A model generated the notes under the pieces. That model was given only the letters and a program-made list of their open reading frames with translations, had not been told where the DNA came from and did not search any database. Source: Streptomyces sp. SM11 (GTDB lineage: Bacteria > Actinomycetota > Actinomycetes > Streptomycetales > Streptomycetaceae). From it: 64,000 bases of DNA. The stretch lies in contig NZ_NEUE01000298.1 in assembly GCF_002910905.1 (NCBI RefSeq), positions 12,972 through 76,971 of the forward strand, read 5' to 3'. Below, one piece after another: positions 8,943 to 16,377 of this stretch (positions are counted from its first letter, which is position 1; the number at the start of each line of letters is the position of its first letter). The position numbers and the translations under genes are program-made.

Positions 8943-9484
8943 CTACAGGCGTACGAGGCGTTCCGTGAGGTCGCGGTAGCGCTGGAGAGCGATCCGCAGA
9001 TCCTCGGTGCTCGTGTTCCCGCGTTCCCGCGTCGCGCGGTGTGCACCCGGCGGTAGCCGTCGACGGGCGCGGCGTGGTGGACGGAGAGCGAGTCCGTACG
9101 GTCCTCGAAGTCCTCGCCGGCCGGGAAGCCGCGCTCGCGCGACAGATTCGGCCTGCAGCGCGTCGGCTTCGGTGAGCGTCCGCTCCGGCGATTCGACTCC
9201 GGCGATTCGACGAGCAGTTCCTGGGAGCTCGCCCAGTGGGTGGCGCAGCCCGCGTGGGCCCCCTCGGTCAGCGGGTGCTCATCCAGGTGCCCGTGCCGCT
9301 TCACCCGACCGCCGAGCTCCTGCTCGGCCGCCGTGGTGCCACCGCCGTGCCGGGCGACCACGCGCTCGTACTCCGGTCCGAAGCGGCTGCGCAGTCCCCG
9401 GCCGCCGGCGAGGCGTCCACGAAGCGGGAAGTACGCGGCGATGGCCGCCACGGCGGCCACGGCGATGATGACCGCTGTTGTCAT
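8943..9484 (-). pseudogene. Decayed membrane-anchored protein disrupted by tandem duplications
   Basis: The first ~75 residues read normally: one membrane segment (MTTAVIIAVAAVAAIAAYF) and then RSRFGPEYERVV and RVKRHGHLD, typical of a conserved small Streptomyces membrane protein of unknown function. The frame then breaks at a perfect 14-bp tandem duplication (unit at 9184-9197 and 9198-9211), shifts again near 9140, and breaks a third time at a perfect 8-bp duplication (9015-9022 and 9023-9030). With these corrected the protein ends LQRYRDLTERLVRL at the TAG at 8943. The single open frame that spans the region reads through these shifts and is not a real C-terminus. Confidence 0.8.
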
Positions 9485-9703
9485 GGCTGCCGCCCCCGAC
9501 GTTCATCGGCCGGTACGTGGCTCTGCTGTCGCAGCGGTCAACCCCTTTCGGTCCGGGCCCGGCGGTAATCGCCGGTCGGGGTAAACGAGTTCGTGTACTC
9601 TCGGCTCCCCGTTCGAGGCAGCCGCGCTGCGGCGGAAGGCTTCGCGCGACGCTCTGGGTAGGGTGAAGGAGTCGGATCGGCGGACAGGTCGGAGGGGCAC
9701 GCG

Positions 9704-10108
9704 ATGACGGAACGCAAACCACCGGGAGTGAGTTTCGAATCCTGGGTCGACCGGCAGATCCACGAGGCGGAACAGCGCGGCGACTTCTCCGCGCTCCCGG
9801 GCTTCGGCAAGCCGATCGCCGGCCTGGAACGCCCGTACGACGAGGCCTGGTGGATCAAGCAGAAGATGCAGCGGGAGGGCGTGTCGATGCTGCCGCCCGC
9901 GCTGGCCCTGCGCAAGGAGGCGGAAGACGTCCCCGGCGCGGTCTCCGCGGCCCGTACCGAGGCCGAGGTGCGGCGCATCCTGACCGAGGTGAACGAGAAG
10001 ATCGAGCGGGCGATCCGGATGCCTCCCGAGGGCCCGCCGCTGCAGCTGAAGCCCTTCGACGTGGACGGGACCGTACGTCGCTGGCGCGAGGAACGCCGCC
10101 CGGCCTGA
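9704..10108 (+). CDS. DUF1992 family protein
   Basis: A 134-residue protein of the DUF1992 (DnaJ homolog subfamily C member 28 conserved) family. The hallmark is an early SWVDRQIHEAEQRGDFSALP followed by GFGKPI and DEAWWIKQKM. The molecular function is not established. The ATG at 9704 follows GGAGGGGCACGCG. It is single and intact, with a GNAT gene 28 bases downstream. Confidence 0.9.
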   Translation: MTERKPPGVSFESWVDRQIHEAEQRGDFSALPGFGKPIAGLERPYDEAWWIKQKMQREGVSMLPPALALRKEAEDVPGAVSAARTEAEVRRILTEVNEKIERAIRMPPEGPPLQLKPFDVDGTVRRWREERRPA

Positions 10109-10136
10109 AGCTGCCGGCGTGCCGCATAATCGCCGT

Positions 10137-10634
10137 ATGGAACCGGAGAGTGCAGGGCGGCGGCGCGGGCCCGCCGCACGGCGCGTCGACGTGGTGGTCC
10201 GCCGGGCCGCGGCGCGCGACGCCGGCCGTCTCACCCGGCTGGTCCGCACATCACGCGCCTACGAGGGCCCGTACGCACCGATGGTCGAGGGCTACCGGGT
10301 CGGGCCGGACTACATCGGGACGCACCGGGTCTTCGTCGCCGCGGACGGCGGTACGGGCCAGATCCTCGGTTTCTACGCACTGCTCCTCGACCCGCCGGAA
10401 CTGGACCTGATGTTCGTCGCCGACTCCGCCCAGGGGCGCGGCATCGGCCGACTGCTCATCTCCCATCTGCGCGAGGAGGCCCGGAGCGCCGGCCTCACGG
10501 GCGTCCGGATTGTTTCCCACCCGCCCGCCGAGGGCTTCTACCGGAGCATCGGCGCCGAACCCGTCGGCACCGTCCGGGCCAACCCGCCGGCCGTGATGTG
10601 GGACCGCCCCGAGTTGCTGCTCCGCACCGGCTGA
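10137..10634 (+). CDS. GNAT family N-acetyltransferase
   Basis: A 165-residue acetyltransferase. The acetyl-CoA-binding motif is visible as ADSAQGRGIGRLLISHLREE, with the central strand FYALLLDPPELDLMFV before it. The substrate is unknown. I prefer ATG 10137 over an in-frame GTG at 10119: no Shine-Dalgarno is present, but CATAAT ends six bases before the ATG, consistent with leaderless transcription. It follows the DUF1992 gene in the same direction and ends at a strong hairpin. Confidence 0.88.
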   Translation: MEPESAGRRRGPAARRVDVVVRRAAARDAGRLTRLVRTSRAYEGPYAPMVEGYRVGPDYIGTHRVFVAADGGTGQILGFYALLLDPPELDLMFVADSAQGRGIGRLLISHLREEARSAGLTGVRIVSHPPAEGFYRSIGAEPVGTVRANPPAVMWDRPELLLRTG

Positions 10635-10660
10635 GGCGTGCTGTGCCGGGCACGACCGGA

Positions 10661-10685
10661 GCCCGGCCGCGGTGCGCGGCCGGGC
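10661..10685. terminator. Hairpin terminator between convergent genes
   Basis: A perfect 11-bp stem (GCCCGGCCGCG / CGCGGCCGGGC) with a three-base loop lies between the GNAT gene and the convergent VOC gene. Confidence 0.75.
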
Positions 10686-10718
10686 CCCGGGGCAGGGGCG
10701 GGGTGCTGCCGGTGGTGA

Positions 10719-11099
10719 TCAGCCGCCGTACGGGCGGGTGATCAGCTCCAGACCATGACCGCTCGGATCGGGGAAGTACACGCCCCGACCGCCGTCGTTG
10801 TGGTTGATCTCGCCGGGAAGCTTCTGATGGGGATCGGCGTAGAAGTCGATCTCCAGCTCCTGGATCTTCGCGAACGCGGTGTCGAACTCCGCCTCCGAGA
10901 TGAGGAAGGCGTAGTGCTGCGGGGTGATCGAAGCGGCGGGAACCGTCGCGAAATCCAGCGTGACGCTGTTCGCGAGAACGACCGGAATGAACGGCCCCCA
11001 CTCCTCTCCGACCGTCAGGCCCAGCAGATCCGCCAGAAATTCGGCGGACTCGCGGTTGTCCCGGCAATGGACGATGGTGTGGTTCAACTCGACTGGCAC
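10719..11099 (-). CDS. VOC family protein (glyoxalase/dioxygenase fold)
   Basis: A 126-residue single-domain vicinal-oxygen-chelate protein. It starts with the family strand ELNHTIVHCRDNRESAEFLADLLGL-type sequence and ends with the second beta-alpha module GVYFPDPSGHGLELITRPYGG-type sequence, including the conserved Glu of the metal site. Candidate metal ligands are an N-terminal His and the C-terminal Glu. The substrate is unknown. A short divergent region separates it from the DUF6328 gene. Confidence 0.88.
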   Translation of the reverse strand: MPVELNHTIVHCRDNRESAEFLADLLGLTVGEEWGPFIPVVLANSVTLDFATVPAASITPQHYAFLISEAEFDTAFAKIQELEIDFYADPHQKLPGEINHNDGGRGVYFPDPSGHGLELITRPYGG

Positions 11100-11306
11100 G
11101 GTGGAATGCCTCCAACGGGCATCTCACGGGCTGCCTCCACGCCTCACCCGGCCGGTGACCGACGCGCGACGCCCTGCGGTGATCATAGGCGGGCCGTGCG
11201 CACCGGTCCACGGTGTTACGACCGTTACGGCGGGGAGCCCGTGAGATCCGGCCATCGGCACGCCGGCACCCCCGCCCGGGGGCTCTCCAGGAGGAAGGGA
11301 GGCCAC

Positions 11307-11849
11307 GTGACACCCAGCAGAGGCCGTCAGGAGACCCAGGAGGAGCGGGCGGACCGGCAGTGGGCCGAACTTCTCCAGGAGCTGCGCGTCGCACAGACCG
11401 GGGTGCAGATCCTCTTCGGCTTCCTGCTCGCGGTGGTCTTCCAGTCGCGGTTCGAGGACCTGGGGGACACCGACCGGACCATCTACGTCGTCACCGTCAT
11501 GCTGGGCTCGGCGACCGCGGCGGCGCTCGTCGGACCCGTGTCGTACCACCGGATCCTCACCGGCCGCCGGATGAAGCCCGAGACGGTCATCTGGGCGTCC
11601 AGGATGACCGTTCTCGGCCTGGTGCTGCTCTTCTGCACGATGTGCTCGGCGCTCCTGCTGATCCTGCGCGTCGCCCTGCACAGCCAGCTGGCTCTGTGGC
11701 TGGTCGGCGCGATGGCCCTGTGGTTCCTGGCCTGCTGGTTCGTCTTCCCGGTGTGGGCCCTGGCCCGAGGACGTTCCGTCCGGCGCGAGGAGGCGGGCGG
11801 GGGCGGCGAGGAGGAGCCGCCCGCCCGGGGGAGGGACGACAAGCCTTAG
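11307..11849 (+). CDS. DUF6328 family integral membrane protein
   Basis: A 180-residue protein with a soluble N-terminus (ERADRQWAELLQELRVAQTG) and about four membrane segments: LFGFLLAVVFQ, YVVTVMLGSATAAALVGPV, MTVLGLVLLFCTMCSALLLI and LWLVGAMALWFLACWFVF. The tail is charged and Gly/Glu-rich. This matches the actinobacterial DUF6328 family, of unknown function. The GTG start at 11307 is preceded by GGAGGAAGGGAGG. It ends six bases from the convergent VOC gene. Confidence 0.85.
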   Translation: MTPSRGRQETQEERADRQWAELLQELRVAQTGVQILFGFLLAVVFQSRFEDLGDTDRTIYVVTVMLGSATAAALVGPVSYHRILTGRRMKPETVIWASRMTVLGLVLLFCTMCSALLLILRVALHSQLALWLVGAMALWFLACWFVFPVWALARGRSVRREEAGGGGEEEPPARGRDDKP

Positions 11850-11855
11850 AACCGG

Positions 11856-12668
11856 TCAGGCCGGGCTGCGCACATCGGTCACCGCGAACATCGCGCCGTC
11901 CGGATCCCGCAGCGTGACCTCGGTGCCCCCGAAGCCGGTGCGCTCCTCGACGAGGGCGCCGCCGTGCCGTCCGGCCGCGGAGACCGTCGCCGTGAGGTCC
12001 GTCACCGGGAACTGGACCTGCCAGTGCGGGCGCACCACCGGGTCGACCGCACTCTCCACGGCGCCGGAGCTGATCCGGGCCAGCGGATGTCCCTCGCACC
12101 GCACGATGACCTCGTCGCCCTCGTACGCCACATCGCAGCATCCCGGCCGCCCGCTCGCCCAGTCGAGTACCTCGCCGTAGAAGATTGCCGCGTCGAAGGC
12201 GTTCCGGGTCCGTAGCCGCAGCCAGGCGTGTGCGTGATCGGCCGGGGCCGGCGGTGAGGCGGAGGCTTCGGTGCGCTCCCAGAGGCCGAAGAACTCCCCG
12301 TCCCGGCCCGACGCCAGCACCCCGCGTCCCTTGCCGAGCGCCAGCGGGCCCACCGCCACGGTCCCGCTGCGCTCGCGGATGCGGGAGGCGGCCACGTCCG
12401 CGTCCTCCACCGCGAAGTACGGTGTCCAGGCCACCGCGACCTGGTATGCCGACGAGACGGCGAAGACACCGGCCACCGGAACCTCGTCGCGGTAGGCCAC
12501 GGCGTAGTCGGACCCGAGCCGTCCGGGGCGGAACGACCAGCTCAGGACCTGTGTGTAGAACCGCTCGGCGGTCTCCAGGTTCCGGGTCATGAGGGTGACC
12601 CAGCACGGTGCGGCCGACCCCGTCAGCGGTGCCGTCGACGATGCCGTACGGGGGTCACTTCCGGTCAT
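11856..12668 (-). CDS. VOC family protein with two glyoxalase modules
   Basis: A 270-residue tandem-domain vicinal-oxygen-chelate protein. Module 1 begins CWVTLMTRNLETAERFYTQV and module 2 begins about residue 145 with AWLRLRTRNAFDAAIFYGEV, ending TEVTLRDPDGAMFAVTDV. Such proteins in Streptomyces are often annotated as hydroxylase or bleomycin-resistance-like, but no substrate can be assigned. I chose ATG 12668 because GAGGAAGGCAGGA lies upstream; the longer frame to 12914 overlaps a decayed transporter gene and is not supported. Confidence 0.87.
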   Translation of the reverse strand: MTGSDPRTASSTAPLTGSAAPCWVTLMTRNLETAERFYTQVLSWSFRPGRLGSDYAVAYRDEVPVAGVFAVSSAYQVAVAWTPYFAVEDADVAASRIRERSGTVAVGPLALGKGRGVLASGRDGEFFGLWERTEASASPPAPADHAHAWLRLRTRNAFDAAIFYGEVLDWASGRPGCCDVAYEGDEVIVRCEGHPLARISSGAVESAVDPVVRPHWQVQFPVTDLTATVSAAGRHGGALVEERTGFGGTEVTLRDPDGAMFAVTDVRSPA

Positions 12669-12765
12669 GGGTCCTGCCTTCCTCGGGGAGCGGCGTCCTG
12701 CCCGGCCGCTGCGGTCCAGCAACCAGCCTCGACCGGCCCGCCCGGTCCCGCAACGCGGGCCCGGG

Positions 12766-13040
12766 TCACAGACCTGCGCGCGACGGGGCGTTCGTGATGT
12801 GGAGGAAGATCCGGTCGGCCTGCGGCCACCGGTCGGCCATCGCCTCCCTGATGCGTATCGGGACCTCCTCGATCCGCTCGCTGTCGATGCCGGGGCGACG
12901 CCGAGGACGATCATCCCCGCCGGAGTGCGGCGGGGAGGAAGACCTCGTCAAGGCTGTCGGCGACCGAGTGGGCGGCCTCCGCCGACAGGGCGGGGGACCG
13001 TGAGTCGGTACGTCGGTCGGCGGCCTAGCCAGCCATCACG
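12766..13040 (-). pseudogene. Cation diffusion facilitator (CDF) transporter remnant with internal deletion
   Basis: Two pieces of a CDF metal/cation exporter remain. Next to an AGGAGG-like site at 13040-13050 the sequence reads LSAEAAHSVADSLDEVFL, matching CDF membrane helix 2 (AEAAHSxxD, which carries metal ligands). It then jumps to the cytoplasmic C-terminal domain end, ERIEEVPIRIREAMADRWPQ followed by ADRIFLHITNAPS. The ~200 residues between are gone, the two pieces are out of frame, and a TAG follows the likely start within four codons. Confidence 0.65.
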
Positions 13041-13075
13041 ACCTCCTGAGCGGAGGGGCCGACGGAGCGGGGCGG

Positions 13076-13417
13076 TCAGCTGCTCGGCCGCTCCTCGTCG
13101 GGCGGCAGCGGCCCGTTGCCGTGGTCCTTCAGCTCGTACGGCGACAGGGCGTGGCCGTCCTCGGGGAACTGGTCGGAGGAATGCGGGTCGTGCCGCTCGA
13201 CGTGGGTGCGCCGCTCGGGCTTCTCCGGCTGCTCATCGGGCCGCGGCGGCGGCGGCTCGGCGTCGTGCTTGCGCTTGCTGAGGATGAAGCCACCGATCAG
13301 CAGGGCGACGACCGCCAGCGCCGCGACACCGAGGAAGACCCCGAGGGCCCCTGCGCCGTCCGCGAGCGGTACCTCGGCGGACGCCTCGACGGCATTGACT
13401 GCATTCAGAACATCCAT
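13076..13417 (-). CDS. DUF6479 family small membrane protein
   Basis: A 113-residue protein with one central membrane segment (LGVFLGVAALAVVALLIGGF) and a long charged, Pro-rich cytoplasmic tail ending with SPYELKDHGN, a layout typical of Streptomyces DUF6479 proteins. The function is unknown. The upstream region is unusually AT-rich and contains GGGGTATG, which resembles a SigB-type -10, but no clear -35 was seen. Confidence 0.75.
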   Translation of the reverse strand: MDVLNAVNAVEASAEVPLADGAGALGVFLGVAALAVVALLIGGFILSKRKHDAEPPPPRPDEQPEKPERRTHVERHDPHSSDQFPEDGHALSPYELKDHGNGPLPPDEERPSS

Positions 13418-13469
13418 ATAACCCGCATACCCCAGGAAGAGGTCATCAGTCAGGCATTCACATCAATTC

Positions 13470-14220
13470 ATGTTTTATGGGTATCTCAGGGGAAACGCGT
13501 TTCGCACGGTGCGAAACGGCTACACGATGATGGCCGAGCGGACCGGACCGTGTGAGCTCGTCGGCGACGGGGTGGCGGCGGAAGAGGGCGGGTTCGGCTT
13601 CTCGGTCACCACCGACCACCGCGTCCCCCGGCCGGCGGAACAGGGGCACGCCCCCTACGCCTGGGCGGTGCCGGGCGCCGCGGGCGCAGGTCACCTCGCG
13701 CATTCGCGCATCGGCCTGACGACGTACGTGAACTGCCCGACCGTCCGCCACCACCCCACCGTCGTCGCCCGGAAGGCGGCGACGGTCCAGATCCTCGCCG
13801 AGGGCCGCTTCCGGCTCGGCCTCGGTTCCGGCGAGAACCTCGACGAGCACGTCGTCGGCGGTGGCCGTCCGGCCGTCCCCGTACGGCTGGAGACGCTGGA
13901 AGAATCCGTGCGGATCATCCGGCCGCTGCTGGAGGGCCGGCCCCCCTGGTGATCGCGACCGGGGCCGAGAGCTCTCTGCCGGAGGCCTTCGACCGGGGCC
14001 CGGCCACCTTCGCCCAGGCCACCGACCATGTCCGGCCCGGGGGCGTCGCCGCCGCGATCCCGTGCGGGCAGGACGTCGGCAGTTCGTCGACACGGTCCAC
14101 GCCTGCACCGACGCGGGCTTCACCGAGATCGCCCCGGTCCAGGCGGGCGGGGAACATCAGCGCTCCTTCATCGCGTGGGCCGGAACAGCCCTCCTGCCCG
14201 CCCTCCGGGAGCTCCAGCCC
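13470..14220 (+). pseudogene. F420-dependent LLM-class oxidoreductase remnant
   Basis: This was a TIGR03557-type F420-dependent luciferase-like oxidoreductase (normally about 320 residues). The N-terminal third is clear from ATG 13527: a start like GYTMM-ERTGPCELV, then QGHAPYAWAVPGAAG and FRLGLGSGENLDEHVVGGG, ending at a TGA after LLEGRPPW. Two blocks are missing: the sequence resumes with VIATGAESSLPEAFD and then PATFAQATDHVRPGGVAAAI. A frameshift near 14080 leads into DAGFTEIAPVQAGGEHQ, with ALLPALREL near 14210. Both ends survive, so deletion rather than truncation explains it. Confidence 0.8.
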
Positions 14221-14310
14221 CCCATCGGGCGCTTCCCGTGTCGCCGTCGGCCGGATACGGGGTCAGCCTGGAGTGGTCCCGAAGGCCGGCACCCAGCGGA
14301 AGGAACCACG

Positions 14311-14700
14311 GTGAACAGCACCCCCGAACAGAACGGCGAGGACCACCCGGCGGGCCGGGAGGTGGTGGTCTCGCTCAGCCGCTGCGACACCCAGGACGCG
14401 CGGACCGTGTTCGACGTGCTCGCCACCGCCTTCGCCTCGGACCACCCGATGGGCGAGACCCCCACGCCGGCCGCCGGCCCCCGCCCGACCGTCTGGGTCA
14501 CCACCGTCGACGTATCCGAACCGAGGGCCGACGCCGCCCCCGCCCGCCTCACCGCACCGGTCACGGTGGACGCCCAGGGCGGCTACTGGGCCGTCGACCG
14601 GCTACGGACCCACCTCACCGGCGCCTTCGCGGTGAGCGTCGTCGGTACGGCCGCCGGGGACCAGGAGCAGGAGGTCAGGCTGCGGCTTGAGAGCCGCTGA
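14311..14700 (+). CDS. Conserved hypothetical protein upstream of the molybdenum hydroxylase
   Basis: A 129-residue soluble protein that I do not recognise as a named family. It contains EVVVSLSRCDTQDARTVFDV near the start, a Pro-rich middle and a C-terminal GDQEQEVRLRLESR. There is no signal peptide or membrane segment. The GTG start at 14311 has GGAAGGA upstream. It ends 61 bases before the [2Fe-2S] subunit gene and may be co-transcribed with the hydroxylase genes; nothing in it suggests a cofactor-maturation role. Confidence 0.6.
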   Translation: MNSTPEQNGEDHPAGREVVVSLSRCDTQDARTVFDVLATAFASDHPMGETPTPAAGPRPTVWVTTVDVSEPRADAAPARLTAPVTVDAQGGYWAVDRLRTHLTGAFAVSVVGTAAGDQEQEVRLRLESR

Positions 14701-14761
14701 CGGCCCGGACGAGAACACGAGCGGGGTGACCCCGCCCCGCGGCGAAGCGAAAGGCGCACGC

Positions 14762-15313
14762 ATGGACTCCCTCGCTCTCGGAGCGGACCTCGAACCGGAA
14801 CCGGTCGTCGACGCGCACTCCGCCGTGACGCTGTACGTCAACGGCGAGGCGACGACGCTGACCGTCGACCACCGCACCACGGTCCTGGAGACGCTGCGGG
14901 AGAGCTTCGGCCTCACCGGGGCCAAGAAGGGCTGCGACCACGGCCAGTGCGGAGCCTGCACGGTCCTCGTCGACGGGCGGCGGGTCAACAGCTGTCTGCT
15001 GCTCGCCGTCGCCCAGAACGGCGCTACGATCACGACCGTGGAAGGGCTCGCCGACGGCGAGAGCCTGCACCCGGTACAGCGGGCGTTCGTCGAGCGGGAC
15101 GCCCTCCAGTGCGGCTTCTGCACCCCGGGCCAGATCTGCTCGGCCGTGGGCATGCTCCGCGAGGCCGCCGACGGCCATCCCTCGCACGCCACCGAACCGG
15201 ACAGCCCCGTCGTGCTCGACGCCGACGAGATCCGGGAACGGATGAGCGGCAACCTGTGCCGGTGCGGGGCCTACCCCCGGATCGTCGAAGCCATCGAGGA
15301 CGTGATCGAGTGA
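14762..15313 (+). CDS. Molybdenum hydroxylase [2Fe-2S] subunit (PaoA/XdhC-type)
   Basis: A 183-residue iron-sulfur subunit of a xanthine dehydrogenase/aldehyde oxidoreductase-family enzyme, passing electrons from the Mo centre to FAD. The plant-ferredoxin cluster motif CDHGQCGACTVLVDG plus a later Cys in NSCLL is near residues 60-80; the second cluster is LQCGFCTPGQ with NLCRCGAYPRIV at the C-terminus. The ATG at 14762 has GAAAGG upstream. The stop overlaps the GTG of the FAD subunit (GTGA). The N-terminus lacks a clear Tat signal, so the enzyme is probably cytoplasmic. Confidence 0.94.
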   Translation: MDSLALGADLEPEPVVDAHSAVTLYVNGEATTLTVDHRTTVLETLRESFGLTGAKKGCDHGQCGACTVLVDGRRVNSCLLLAVAQNGATITTVEGLADGESLHPVQRAFVERDALQCGFCTPGQICSAVGMLREAADGHPSHATEPDSPVVLDADEIRERMSGNLCRCGAYPRIVEAIEDVIE

Positions 15314-16311
15314 AGCCGTTCGGTTATGTGCGCCCCGCCTCCACCGACGAGGCCGTCCGGCTCTGCGCGGCCGGATCCGGCGCCCGCTTCCTGGGCGGCG
15401 GCACCAATCTCGTGGACCTGATGAAGCTCGGTGTGGAGACGCCCCGGGTCCTCATCGACGTCGCCGGGCTGCCGCTGGACCGGGTGACCCGGACGGCCGA
15501 CGGCGGCCTGAGCATCGGCGCCACCGTGCGCAACAGCGACCTCGCCGCCCACCCCGACGTGACGGAGAGCTACCCCGCGCTGTCCCGGGCGCTGCTGGCC
15601 GGGGCCTCCGGCCAGCTCCGCAACACCGCCACCACCGGCGGCAACCTGCTCCAGCGCACCCGGTGCCGCTACTTCCAGGACGTCTCCAAACCCTGCAACA
15701 AGAGACTCCCCGGGTCCGGCTGCCCCGCCCGCGAAGGGACCCACCGCGACCTCGCGATCCTCGGGCACTCGCCGGAGTGCGTGGCCACCAACCCGTCCGA
15801 CATGGCCGTGGCCCTCGCCGCGCTCGACGCGACCGTGGTGCTCCTGGGGCCCGAGGGCGAACGGATCGTCCCCGTCACCGAATTCCACCGCCTGCCGGGG
15901 GAGAACCCCGACCAGGACACCGTGATCAGACCCGGCGAGCTGATCACCGAAGTGGTGCTTCCGCCGCCGGTGCCCGGGACGGCCTCCCGCTACCGCAAGG
16001 CCCGCGACCGCGCCTCGTTCGCCTTCGCGCTGGTCTCCGTCGCCGCCACGCTCCGGGTGGACGCCGGCCGCGTCGAGCACGCCACGCTCGCGTTCGGTGG
16101 TGTCGCCCACCGGCCGTGGCGCGCCCGCAGGGCCGAGGCAGAGCTGCGCGGCGCCCCCGCCACGCCCGCCGTATTCCAGCACGCCCTGATCGCCGAACTG
16201 GCCGAGGCCCAGCCGCTGCGCGACAACGCGTTCAAGGTGGACCTCGCCCGCCGGCTAGCCGTCGACGTGCTCGGCGAACTCACCGCCCGGCAACCCGCCC
16301 GGACCGGCTGA
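15310..16311 (+). CDS. Molybdenum hydroxylase FAD subunit (PaoB-type)
   Basis: A 333-residue FAD-binding subunit. The flavin loop is ARFLGGGTNLVDLMK near residue 30 and the second motif is TTGGNLLQRTRC. An insert with Cys residues (CRYFQDVSKPCNK..GSGCPA) resembles the extra [4Fe-4S] loop of E. coli PaoB, which points to the PaoABC aldehyde-oxidoreductase branch rather than classical xanthine dehydrogenase. The GTG start at 15310 overlaps the upstream stop by four bases. It lies directly upstream of the Mo subunit. Confidence 0.93.
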   Translation: MKPFGYVRPASTDEAVRLCAAGSGARFLGGGTNLVDLMKLGVETPRVLIDVAGLPLDRVTRTADGGLSIGATVRNSDLAAHPDVTESYPALSRALLAGASGQLRNTATTGGNLLQRTRCRYFQDVSKPCNKRLPGSGCPAREGTHRDLAILGHSPECVATNPSDMAVALAALDATVVLLGPEGERIVPVTEFHRLPGENPDQDTVIRPGELITEVVLPPPVPGTASRYRKARDRASFAFALVSVAATLRVDAGRVEHATLAFGGVAHRPWRARRAEAELRGAPATPAVFQHALIAELAEAQPLRDNAFKVDLARRLAVDVLGELTARQPARTG

Positions 16312-16377
16312 ACCGCCCGGACCGGCTGAACCCGCCCCGCGCCCGCCAGCACCACCGACCCCCGAGGACCCACCGCC

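Noticed and set aside
8840..9484. A single 214-residue minus-strand reading frame as an intact gene
   Set aside because: Its second half is a mix of frames; correcting two tandem duplications gives the true family C-terminus, so it is a pseudogene and stops at 8943.
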